Shown piece by piece: positions 38,201 through 47,578 of a stretch of 64,000 nucleotides of DNA. Positions within the stretch are counted from its first letter, which is position 1, and each line of letters opens with the position of its first letter. The position numbers were made by a program, and so were the translations under genes. This DNA comes from Medicago truncatula (Eukaryota; Streptophyta; Magnoliopsida; Fabales; Fabaceae): contig NC_053042.1 of NCBI RefSeq assembly GCF_003473485.1, positions 39,212,762 to 39,276,761 on the forward strand, read 5' to 3'. The notes beneath the pieces are model-generated. The model had not been told where the DNA came from, searched no databases, and saw only the letters and a list, made by a program, of their open reading frames with translations.

Positions 38201-40551
38201 CTTTTCTTTCAATTCTTTAATTTATATTTTCAATACCATTTATTAAGGATAATTTTATAAAACAATTAAAAATATTTTTTACATACAAAATTAATTACAT
38301 GTGAAATGACAAACGTCTTATAATTTAGGAGAGAAGGAGTATTACCTTTAGAATATTTTTGAATTCAGATATGACATATGTCACGTAGTCTGGAAGAGAA
38401 AATTGGCGAGATCTTGCTGAAAATGGGGCCCAATAATAATTGTTAACAAAATCGTTGCCTCCAATAATGATGAGTACAAGTGCTTTGTTGACTAGTTTCT
38501 TAGCTTCCTCTGCACCAATATGTGCTCTCAACCTTCGCTGGTATTGTTCGAATAACTTCAATTGCTTGTGAATGTGTAAGATTTGCAGCTGCCAAAAAAT
38601 TATTTAATTTACAACTAATTGTCAGCTTTAGTTGTGAATAAAGAAACAAGCGAGCCTTCCATACTCAAACTATGGGCAGAAGTTTTAGACACACTTACAT
38701 GAAAGCAAAATATTAAAGAAAAATATTAATCAGTGTCTCTAGAAAACTAGCTAAGGAATTAAATATGATAAAACTTTTTTAAAAGATGTATAGTCAAACT
38801 CTTAAGAGTTTAAAAAAATGTTTTTTCAATGTAAAATATTTCTTTTTGTTCCTTAACTAGTGTTGTGAAAGCACTAGTTAGCATGATTTAATATTGAAAT
38901 ACTTTTTCAATCGTTCTTTCTAAAATAATTAAAAGATTAAAAGTAAAGTTAACATTTTGTGAGTATGTGTAAGTAATTTATATTTATTCTCATGATCATG
39001 TAAGAATAATCCATAAAGAAACAATCATGCACTCTTTATCTAGTATAAAATTATTTAACACATAAATTTAAAGGACTCAAAATACATTATAAAAAAGCCC
39101 CCAAATTTGTAGCCCATTGTGGGGATACTTAGGGACGGATCCACCGTTAAGCATAATATGGATATAGCCAACCAGTAGATTTTCCGCAAAAACATTTAAA
39201 ATTTAAAAAAGATTTTTCCTAAAACAAATAGGATTCAGATAGAATCGTGGGAGACGAGAGGATCTGGACAGTAGAAGGAGAGAAGATTTGTTCACAATTT
39301 GAATGAATTAATATATAGAGGGTGTTTGTTTCAAGTTTAAAGATGACATTCTTGGAAATACATGGCTAGAGAATGATTATACCCATGTTTGTTATAAGGT
39401 TTTGAAAATATATTCCTGAGTATAGACGTTCCTGGGAATGAAGTACCTTCCTTTATTCCCATGTGAGAAAGTGGGAATGTGCATTCCCATGAAATCCTAC
39501 ATATTTTTTTTTCTGGTTACAAAAATTTTAGGGTGAGGTGAGGGGATGGTGCCCCAGTCCAAGGCAGGGAAGAACTTCGGGCTCAAAGAGCACTTACAAA
39601 GGTAATTACATTTACCACTAGACCTGTCTTTCTCCCAGGTTCTTCCTACATAGATTTTTTTTTAAAAAAAATGTAACTTCCAATTTTTTCAGGAATGCCA
39701 ACTTATTTGTCAAACACTTTTTAAATAAAAATATATCCAGGAATGGAATTTTCATATTTTTATTTTCGGGTAAGTTATTCCTGGGTATAATTTGTGTGTC
39801 ACCGAAACAAACGTCCCCATAGTATTTAATTTAATTGGACAATTGTTTTGACACTATTATTTTTAATCACACAAAAAATAGTCATGGATCCGCCTCTTGA
39901 GACACCGAGGGAATATTGAAAAGGATGATCAAAGTTTGATTCACGTCACTAGCAATTTCGTCATCCTATAACAAAACTAACCAGTCATATTTATAACAAT
40001 AACAACTAACTAAACTTACAAATTGAATTCCTGTATCATTAAGAATTCCAACGCCCGCAGAAGCAAAATTGGCACCAACTAAAAGTTTTTCACCAAGTAG
40101 CAAGGGACTCAAATAAGGGAGAGTCTGTTCTAAACCAAGTTGCTCACCTGCAATTTAACCATTTCATAAAAGCAAATCTCATCTTTAAGCAATGCATGCA
40201 CATTAGAGACTATAACCAAAACAATTTGTCATTGTTAAGCAAGTAAATTACATGCACTATTTTCACTAGCTTGTATTTAAGTTAAGAACAAGTTAAACAC
40301 ATACTGATTATGTCAGGAATATTTAGGCCATTAGAGAAACGTCCGGTGGGTTTGTGTGTAGGGTAATCAATTCCATATGGGGGAAAATCAGCACGTAATG
40401 TGGTAAATAATAAATGATTGTTGCCATTATCTGCTAGTGAATCACCAAAAACGAAAAAAGCTCTTGTTGGTTGAGCATGAGCAAAATCAAAGGCCATAAA
40501 CAAATTTGTTATCACTATTAAACAACACCTAAACACTACAGAACTAGCCAT
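32206..40551 (-). CDS. GDSL esterase/lipase, copy 3, with a transposon-swollen intron
   Basis: A predicted secreted esterase/lipase of 368 residues. Exons: 40551-40305, 40147-40020, 38588-38346, 33026-32771 and 32438-32206. Frame and phases match copies 2 and 4, with no stop. Signal peptide about 1-26; Ser38 in [23 protein letters not shown]; Asp329/His332 in WDSIHP. Intron 3 is 5319 bp (185 bp in copy 2, 254 bp in copy 4) because of stacked insertions; intron 2 is 1431 bp. Exon 4 has one extra codon (GCCIPIEL where siblings read GC.PAEL), and exon 5 reads [13 protein letters not shown] where siblings have CCGQG..NGIGLC. These are changes at otherwise conserved sites. The triad is complete, but relaxed selection or poor splicing is possible. 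Confidence 0.85.
33938..34285. mobile_element. Eroded Stowaway-like MITE in copy 3 intron 3
   Basis: The left end is TTCCCTCCGTCCCATATTAGAAGC after TA. The right side carries GCTTATAACTTGGGACGACAT, a rough complement. The interior is A/T homopolymer-rich. Limits are approximate. Confidence 0.45.
34752..35405. mobile_element. Stowaway-like MITE interrupted by a MULE-type MITE
   Basis: The outer element starts CACCCTCCGATCACTA and ends TAGTGACCGGAGGGTG, bounded by TA (34750-34751 and 35406-35407). Its body is about 150 bp once the nested element at 34803-35300 is removed. Confidence 0.75.
34803..35300. mobile_element. MULE-type MITE (GGGTTAAATATG family), nested
   Basis: 498 bp with long inverted ends (GGTTAAATATGTTTTTAGTC and its complement at 35280-35300). 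It is flanked by 9-bp duplications TACATTCAA (34794-34802) and TATATTCAA (35301-35309), one mismatch. It is the same family as 41462-41963. Confidence 0.85.
35479..36609. mobile_element. Stowaway-like MITE split by a LINE fragment
   Basis: It starts CTCCCTCCGTCTCACAATTATTGTC after TA (35477-35478) and ends ..GAGAGAGATGGAG before TA (36610-36611). The two halves are separated by the LINE piece at about 35641-36423. Confidence 0.6.
35641..36423 (+). pseudogene. 5'-truncated LINE with RT zinc-binding domain and poly(A)
   Basis: The + strand encodes the C-terminal end of a plant LINE ORF2. [20 protein letters not shown], then a frame with [18 protein letters not shown] (the Cys/His pattern of the RT-associated zinc-binding domain) and [18 protein letters not shown]. 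It has an in-frame stop before the 143-codon open part (35841-36272) and lacks reverse transcriptase itself. A poly(A) run of about 17 closes it at 36407-36423, which gives its direction. Confidence 0.85.
36640..37471. mobile_element. MULE-type MITE (GGCTTAAATG ends)
   Basis: The left end is GGCTTAAATGCTCTTTTGGT and the right end finishes GCATTTAAGCC. The inverted arms are long, and both contain the GTCTCGTTTTGGTCC and GGCTCTGAGATTT blocks. The 9-bp flanks are TTAAGTTTT (36631-36639) and TTAAATTTT (37472-37480), one mismatch. A Stowaway MITE (37174-37458) is inserted in its right terminal repeat. Confidence 0.85.
37174..37458. mobile_element. Stowaway-like MITE nested in the 36640-37471 element
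   Basis: 285 bp, starting CTCCCTCCGTCCCAAATTGT and ending ATTTGGGACGGAGGGAG, between TA dinucleotides (37172-37173 and 37459-37460). Removing it restores the host terminal repeat (..AACCAAAATA|GCATTTAAGCC). It is nearly identical to 47294-47578. Confidence 0.9.
37485..37666. mobile_element. Small MULE-type MITE
   Basis: 182 bp with perfect 9-bp duplications ATTTTTTAA (37476-37484 and 37667-37675). The left end is GAGAAATGATATTTGAACA; the right end in complement is GAGGTGTGTTATTTGAACA. Inner inverted words include ACAACTTTTGTGACAAC. Its left duplication overlaps that of the neighbouring element at 37472-37480. Confidence 0.85.
38075..38339. mobile_element. Stowaway-like MITE abutting the exon 3 splice donor of GDSL copy 3
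   Basis: 265 bp, starting CTCCCTCTGTCTTAACTTATAAG and ending TTATAATTTAGGAGAGAAGGAG, with TA on each side (38073-38074 and 38340-38341). Exon 3 ends at 38346 and the donor GT is 38345-38344, so the intron reads GTAATA and then the element. The related remnant at 41026-41050 shows the empty site (GTAATAGTATTACC). Confidence 0.9.
39318..39822. mobile_element. Tourist-like MITE in GDSL copy 3 intron 2
   Basis: The left end reads GGGTGTTTGTTTCAAG; the right end in complement reads GGGGACGTTTGTTTCGGTG. Repeated inner words (ATTCCCATG, TTCCTGGGAATG) form further inverted pairs. A T-rich inner part (39500-39660) looks like a second old insertion. Limits are approximate. Confidence 0.6.
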
Positions 40552-40631
40552 GGATAAGTTACGAAAATAAGTGAAGTGGAACTTTTTGTGTTATATGCTG
40601 TGGTGAGTGATAGTTTGGAAATGTTATGTGT

Positions 40632-40647
40632 GTGTATATATATACAC
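40632..40647 (-). promoter_or_regulatory. Probable TATA region of GDSL copy 3
   Basis: A GTGTATATATATACAC palindrome about 85 bp upstream of the ATG at 40551. Confidence 0.45.
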
Positions 40648-40924
40648 AATTTGAAAGACTACTACAAGTCTACATTATTTTATAAATAATAAAAATGAAA
40701 TGAATAGAGATTAGGTTTGTTATTGAAAGCTTGTTGAAAATAATTTCTTGTAATAATTTTGTATTTCTCTCTTACTCAAAGTAAGTCAATTTAAACCAAA
40801 TTATATAAATAATTCTTTGTGTGATTGTTTCTCTTCACTCTTCATATTTTGTTTGTTTCCCAACCCAAAATTCTCATCCAAAGACACTCAGCTCTTATCC
40901 TTCAAGTTTCCCTAAAAACTTAGA

Positions 40925-41084
40925 GGCTACTTTAATTGTATTTTTACTAAATTCTCCGATGGGAATCATAAATTCTTGACAATTGAACTATACATGGCAC
41001 ATGCTTCAAAGTAGTATATAATGGAAAGTAATAGTATTACCTTGAGAATTTTTATGAATTCAGATATGACATATGTCACATCCT
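40925..41084 (-). pseudogene. GDSL remnant: tail of exon 3 plus start of intron 3
   Basis: On the minus strand, about 41084-41042 encodes [12 protein letters not shown] followed by a GTAATA donor. The sequence below it (40962-41022) matches the start of intron 3 of copy 3 (AATTCTTGACAATTGAACTA and ACATGGCACATGCTTCAAA, also at about 38010-38050). Nothing else of a gene is attached. It is a leftover of duplication or unequal exchange between copies 3 and 4. Confidence 0.85.
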
Positions 41085-41461
41085 TCTTTAATGCAAAAAC
41101 CGTAAAAGGCTTGGAAAGAGTTAAGGGAAAAAAAGAAAGAAAGAAAACATGAAGTAACTAATCTTGATATGAACAAGATGACATTAATATTCAACATGGT
41201 TGTATGGTCAAGAAAGATCTGATTGATTTGGAACAATGTCTAGTTAAATGTTACTTTCCGGTATCATATATATTAATCTCGCGAATAATAGTAGGAATGA
41301 TAAAATGGAAGAATTGAATGGATGTGAATTTGGATCCTAATAAATAAATAAATAAAAATCAATGAAATCATTAAAATTTCACTAACTTTTTTTTAAAAAA
41401 AAATCATCCAATCAAATCCATCAAATATTAAATTAATTTGATTCATCCATTATTAAATTAT

Positions 41462-41963
41462 GGGTTAAATATGTTTTTGGTCTCTATAAATATACCAACT
41501 TTTCGTTTTAGTCCCTCTAAAATTTTCCTTTAATTTTTAGTCCTCCAAAAATTTTCCATCTTCACTTTTGCTCCCTCTTTTAAATTAAACTCATATGTAG
41601 AATTCACATTTTTGAATAAAAGTTTGCAGAAATTTATAATATTATAAGAATCTCTCCTAAAAAAATTTAGAATTTTTCAACAAAACATGAATTTAATATG
41701 AATTTTTATATTTTTTATGGTTAAAAATTCATATTAAATTTATGTTTTGTTAAAAAATTCTAATTTTTTTTGGGAAATATTTTTACAATATGCTACACAT
41801 TTCTGCACAATTTCATTAAAAAAAAATACTAAAATTAACTTAAAAATAGGGACTATAAGTAGCGATTGAAAATTTTATAGGGACTAAAAGTTGAAGGAAA
41901 ATTTTAGAGGGACTAAAACGAAAAAGTTGATATATTTATAGGGACTAAAAACATATTTAACCC
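41462..41963. mobile_element. MULE-type MITE (GGGTTAAATATG family)
   Basis: 502 bp with perfect 9-bp duplications TTAAATTAT (41453-41461 and 41964-41972). The ends are GGGTTAAATATGTTTTTGGT and the complement of GGGTTAAATATGTTTTTAGT. It is closely related to 34803-35300 and has no coding frame. Confidence 0.92.
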
Positions 41964-42159
41964 TTAAATTATTAATGGATGAATATCCATCCGATCTATA
42001 TATTAATGTCCATTACTTTTTTTTGTCGAAATTAATATGTATTATTTATTTTTCCATGAATTCAGTGTAAATACTGATTTTTTGTTTACCCCATTGACTT
42101 TTTTTTTGGCATAAGGCCAATTAAACTAATAGATCAGAAATATTTGATGTTAATCATTA

Positions 42160-42890
42160 AATAATAATTAATGGGGTGGCAGTCGGTGGTCAAAGGGCCG
42201 CCGTCGACGTTGGCCACTGCAGAGCTCTGGTGATTCACGACAGAGCTCCGATCAAATTCCGACGAGTCACAATTGAGATATGGTGGTCCGGCGGCGGAGC
42301 TTCGGTGACCGTGGTGGTTCTCCAGTGTTTTGCAGGTGGTGGTGGAATTTTAATTTTTTTATTTTTATTAAAATAACAAATTATTAATCATATTAAAATT
42401 AATTTAAAAATCTATAGTTTTAAACAAATCAAGAAAAAAGTTTATATTTTCAGATTTTTTTATTCCTTTTTCTTATTTCTAAATTAATTTAATAATTTTT
42501 TAGTATTTTAAATCGGTCCTAGTCGCTCTGATACCAACTGATAAGTGATCGATTAGGAACATCTTGAAAACAGGCAAGAAACTTGACCCTAAATACGACC
42601 TATCGGTAGAATCAAAATTATCAAACAAAGTGCGACCATAACCACGACTTACCGTTAGAACCAACACTATAAAAGTTCTTGGACCAAGAACAAAGAAAAA
42701 GTTCTCACAATATTGAAAGCTCAAATTGATTAATCTTCAAAGTGTCATTTGAGAAGTACACGAGCATTTATAGTCTAGGCTTGAAATACTAGAAATAAAT
42801 TTCCATTACCATGCATTTACCACATACATTGATAAATGCATGGTTATTACCTAGAAAAAAAAGACACTAACATATTAAAATTCCCACTAG
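42160..42890 (-). mobile_element. LTR retrotransposon remnant (LTR plus primer binding site)
   Basis: On the minus strand, TGGTATCAGAGC (42536-42525) is the usual plant primer binding site matching initiator Met-tRNA. Two bases before it the sequence ends ..CTTATCA, as an LTR should. The LTR would cover 42539 to about 42890 and contains a minus-strand TATAAATGC (about 42763-42773). Downstream, after an AT-rich leader, lies a GC-rich stretch (42170-42350) with no gag or pol that I recognise. The second LTR was not found, so it is truncated or decayed. Confidence 0.5.
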
Positions 42891-42900
42891 CCACTATAAT

Positions 42901-43590
42901 TAGGGGTGTTCGTGGTACAGTTTGGTTCAATTTTAGGGTTAAAAGTTATTCGAACCGTAAGATTAAAAAGCATGCGGTATAGTTTGGTTTGTTTGACTTT
43001 TAAAATAAAATCCGAACCAAACAAAACCAAACTAATCCGGTTTGGTTTGGATCAGTTGATGCGGTTTTTATGAGACAATAAATTTTTCCCAACATTAAAA
43101 TCAAGTTATAAATATATTTTCAACAATGTTTTAGATTTTATCCAACATTACAATTTCATTTTCAAATAAAAAATTCCCAACTACAAAGACAAAATTTAAA
43201 ACGTGAACAAAAAGTAATCATATTTTATAAGAAATACAAAAGTCTAATATTTTAACATTCACTAAAAGTTCAAGTAGCATATGAATACACTTTTGAATTA
43301 AAGAGCAAATAAGAAACTTTTTAATAGGAAAAAATATGTCATTTTATAAAAGTTTCCATTGAGTTTCTATAAGTATTGGTCAAGATGGCATATGTTTAAT
43401 TAATGTTTTTCTTATGTTGGCAGTTTGGTTTGGTTAGGTTGGTAAAATAAAAACCGCAAACCAAACAAAACCATGCGGTTGAGTAAAAAAATGATCTGAA
43501 TACATTCGAACCAAATGTGGTTTTTTGCGATTTCGGTTTGGATTGGTTTGCGGTTTTTCTATTGCACTGGTTCAGTTTTGAATACCCCTA
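42901..43590. mobile_element. hAT-like non-autonomous element
   Basis: It starts TAGGGGTGTTCGTGGTACAG and ends ..CTGGTTCAGTTTTGAATACCCCTA. Inner pairs such as GCGGTTTTTATG, AAACCGCAAACCAAAC and GGTTTGGTTTGG lie in both halves. Possible 8-bp flanks (ACTATAAT and ACCATTAC) match only partly, so the insertion is old. No coding frame. Confidence 0.65.
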
Positions 43591-43967
43591 ACCATTACTT
43601 TGAAGCATTTAGAGAGCCTAAGAGAATATAAAAGATCATCTAAAAATCCATCCAAAAATAAAATCGAAAATTACATATTAAAATGAAGAAAATTAAACTT
43701 TTAATGATTATTTTATTTAGCACTAATCAGCCCACTAAAGTTTCTTGTCATGTGAATTTGGGCTACACACCATATGTCTTCACACACTAAAGAATACAAC
43801 ATTTTATTATTGGCAATAGAGCAATTGCAATTTATGAGATACAAGCCATGCGTTTTGTACCACAAATAACACTAGCTAGGGGACTAAGGAGTCAAAATAC
43901 ATAGAATAAGATACATGGTAATATCCCTGAGAGAAATGTCTAAAAAACTAATAGTGCAATGCATGAA

Positions 43968-46201
43968 TCAAACTATGGGATCCATGGCGAGAACAGTGCT
44001 TAGATTCATAGGGTACATATACTCATTGGAGCCAGTCAAGATCTGTTGCACTATGATTCTGCTAGCTTTTTCAGATGGATGGAATGGATCCCAAAATGCA
44101 TAAAGGTCTCGATTTTGGCACAAGTTTGAAAGGGGTGTGCATAGTCCAATCCCATTGTAAGGGCCTTGTCCACAACAAGCTATCTTTGATGTAACAAATC
44201 CTGTTGATTTAAATTTTCAAAATTACTATATTAGATATAGGGTTTCTAAATTATGTTTTTTTACTACAAAATTAACAGAAAAATTGAAAAAATTGAAGTT
44301 TAGTGCACATACCAAAAGCTTGAGGGTTGGTAATAAAATCCATGTGCATTTGACGTGCATTAGCAGCAATGAAGACATCAGAACCAATCTCTGTGTTGAG
44401 TTCTTTGATCATTTCGACAAGTTGTGGATTATATAAGGAGGCAGCTCTCACGAGTTCCACATCACAATCACCATTTCTACTTCTCAAAGCTAACTCTGCA
44501 GGTACACACCCCATTGGTCCCGTGCCCGTTACAAGAACCTTACGACCTCCCAAATCATAAAGTTTCTGCACCCATTAATTAAACATCATCGGAAGAATCA
44601 AATAGTAATTTAATTTATTATGATGTTATGCGACTTCGAATTTGCAATTCTTAACTTTACTACACGAATGTGTTTGAGTTTCATCGCTAAGAAGAGTGTT
44701 ATCTAAGCTTTATACTCCATGTTTTATTTGACTAATGTTTTGCCAACATGGGAGTTGTATTTTTCCAATGTGAATCTCAAATTCTTGACCATTACGAGTA
44801 ATGAACATATAATAATTACCTTTAGAACTTTTTTGTACTCAGATATGAGATAGGTCACGTAATCTGGAAGAGAAAATTGGCGAGATCTTGCTGAAAATGG
44901 GACCAAATAATAATTGTTGACAAAATCGTTGCCTCCAAGAACGATGAGTACAATTGCTTTGTGGACTAGTTTCTTAGCTTCCTCTGCACCAATATGTGCA
45001 CTCAACCTTTGCTGGTAATGATCGAACAACTTCAATTGCTTATCAATGTGTATGATGTCTAGCTGCCAAACAATTATTTAATTTACAACCTATTGTCAGC
45101 TTCAGTTGTGTGAATAAAGAAACAACCATGCATTCTTTATGGACTACAAATTTACTTAACATATATTCCTTCCGTCCCTTTTTACAGGAGTAGTTTATAA
45201 AAATAACGGCTATTAAGAAAAGTTGATGGAGTAATAAAGTTGTCTCAAATGTCTGTGACCATTACTAGATTACCCTTAATTAAATATAGATTTAATGTTA
45301 ACTTTTCATGTACCAAGTCCTTCAAAAAAACTTTTCATATACCAAGACAAATTTATATTAATAAAGGGCATGTTAGGAAAAAGAGTAATCAATGCATCTA
45401 AAAATTTGTATATAATCTTATATCTAAGGACAAAACTTTTTCGTCAACTACTCTTATAAAAAGGGACGGAGGGGGTAGTTTAAAGGACTCAAAATACATT
45501 ATAAAAATGTCCCCGAATTTGTAGGCGTATGAACATCGAGGGAGCATTAAAAAGGGTGTTTGGAGTCTTATTGATATCGCACAAACTAACCACTAACATT
45601 TAATAACATCAACAACTAATTAACTTACAAACTCCTTCAATAAATAAAAAAAAAACTAATTAACTTACAAATTGAAATCCAGTATCATTGAGAATTCCAA
45701 TACCCGCGGATGCAAAATTGGCACCAACTAAAAGTTTTTCGCCAATTAGCAAGGGACTCAAATAAGGAAGAGTTGGTTCTAAACCAAGTCTCTCACCTGC
45801 AATTTAACAATTTCACAATATCAAAACCCTACTTTATGCAATGCATGCAAATGAGAACTAGAACCAAACGATTCAACATTGTTAAGCAAGTAAATTACAT
45901 ATACTATTTTCACTAGCTAGTAATTAAGCTAATAACAAATTAAACTCATACTGATTATATCAGGAATGTTTAGGCCATTAGAGAAACGTCCAGTAGGTTT
46001 GTGCGTAGGGAAATCAATGCCATATGGGGGAGTATCAGCACGAGCAGTGGTTAATAGGAAATGATTGTTGCCATTATCTGCTATTGAATCACCAAAAACG
46101 AAAAAAGCTCTTGTTGGTTGAGCATGAGCAAAATCAAAGGCCACAAACAAATTTGTTATCAACATTAAACAACTAAAACTAAACACTAAAGAACTTGTCA
46201 T
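43968..46201 (-). CDS. GDSL esterase/lipase, copy 4 of the tandem array
   Basis: A predicted secreted esterase/lipase of 368 residues. Exons: 46201-45952, 45796-45669, 45062-44820, 44565-44313 and 44200-43968, with the same phases as its siblings. The signal peptide ends at about FAHA-QPT (27). Block I is [13 protein letters not shown] with Ser39; [29 protein letters not shown] with Asp329 and His332. The C-terminal tail [12 protein letters not shown] is shared with copies 2 and 3. It is nearest in sequence to copy 3, with shared [26 protein letters not shown] and [12 protein letters not shown] Stowaway MITE lies in intron 2. All catalytic residues are present. Confidence 0.94.
45166..45475. 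mobile_element. Stowaway-like MITE in GDSL copy 4 intron 2
   Basis: 310 bp, starting TTCCTTCCGTCCCTTTTTACA and ending TATAAAAAGGGACGGAGGGGG, bounded by TA (45164-45165 and 45476-45477). Confidence 0.82.
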
Positions 46202-46280
46202 AGCTAAGTATGAATAAGTGAAGTGAAACTTGTGTGCTATATGTTATGGTGAGTAAGTGATAGTTTGGAAAATGTAATGT

Positions 46281-46305
46281 CTATATATATACATATATAT
46301 AAATT
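46281..46305 (-). promoter_or_regulatory. Probable TATA region of GDSL copy 4
   Basis: The minus strand reads TTTATATATATGTATATATATAG, about 80-100 bp upstream of the ATG. Confidence 0.45.
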
Positions 46306-46795
46306 GAAAGACCACTCACTACAAGTCTACAACATTTTACCGCATTCATAAATGTCATATTGATTCTTCTACCATCTTCCAAGTTTAAATCAATCGCCAA
46401 ATCAAGTAACAAAGTAATTGCTCAAGTTCCTTGTTTCAGCAAATGTGTCACATTTTCCTTAGATTCCAAGATGATATAATCCTTCGTATTAAAGGAGCAG
46501 AACATTGGGGGTCTGTGCGCCAACCTCCATTGTAATATATATATATATATATATATGTGATAATCTTGAAATGAGGTAAAACAATTAATTTAAAGCTGAG
46601 TGGAACTTGAGTATACAACAACAGCAAGATACAACTGGTAAGTTGGTACAAGGTAAAAATTGTAATACTAATTACTAGCACTAGGCCTATATGTATAATA
46701 CGGCAAATTTGTCAAAGAAAATATATAACATGGTAAAAACAAGGGTTTGGATCCTCTCATGCTGTCTATCCTACCTTAACCTAATCATTTACTAA

Positions 46796-46822
46796 CTCTC
46801 TCTCTCTCTATCTCTCTCTCTC
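46796..46822. repeat. (CT)n microsatellite
   Basis: About 27 bases of CT repeats with one interruption. Confidence 0.85.
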
Positions 46823-46927
46823 ATGTTTCAATCAACAGTTGGATTGAAAAAGGAGAGATGGCCGAACTAAAAAGGCTAGAGAGGATCCACATCCGTAAAA
46901 ACAATGATATGAGTTTTTTATTTTTTG

Positions 46928-47060
46928 GTCAAATAGTCGAGTGGCTAGAAATTCACGCTTATAAGATGAATAGGTGGAGAATCCGATGTTCAAATCTCGG
47001 TCCTTATATACTACAATGTCCCAACTAAACTATGTTCACAGGGACGAATAAAATACTAAT
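46928..47060 (+). mobile_element. tRNA-related SINE-like element
   Basis: An A-box-like TAGTCGAGTGGCTAGAA (46935-46951) and a B-box-like GTTCAAATCTCGG (46988-47000) lie in tRNA-like spacing. No cloverleaf with acceptor stem can be drawn. Limits are approximate. Confidence 0.5.
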
Positions 47061-47293
47061 GGAAATACACACGTTTTTTAACCCCAAAAATACTCACGTT
47101 TTTTAACCCGAAAATTTATGGATATAAAAGTTGGAGGTAAAACAAGCTAGAGGAGGCCCCTGATTGTTTGGGAGAATCAACTGTTTCGAGATCAACAGAA
47201 CTAGTTAAAAAAAAGTTTTAAATTTGTTAATTATTGAAGAAAAATATATATCTAATTAATGATCAAGTGCCCACTCTTTTGAACTAGTAAATA

Positions 47294-47578
47294 CTACTCC
47301 TCCGTCCCAAATTGTATGACGTTTTGGCCATTTCACACGTATTAAGAAATGTAATTAATATTGTGTGGGGAAGAGAAATTATGAGTTGTTTTACAAAATT
47401 ATCCCTAATAAATGGTATGGAAAAGATAAATGAAATAATTGAAAGAAGAGAGAGTAATTAATAATTAAGGATATAATAGGAAAAGTAACATTAATATTTC
47501 ATTGGTATTGTAAAGCGACATATAATTTGGGACAATTTTTTTTCTTCAAAGCGACATACAATTTGGGACGGAGGGAGT
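47294..47578. mobile_element. Stowaway-like MITE, near-identical to 37174-37458
   Basis: About 285 bp, from CTACTCCTCCGTCCCAAATTG to ATTTGGGACGGAGGGAG. The body differs from the 37174 copy at only a few positions. The left end has a small change (CTACTCCTCCG in place of CTCCCTCCG). Confidence 0.85.
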
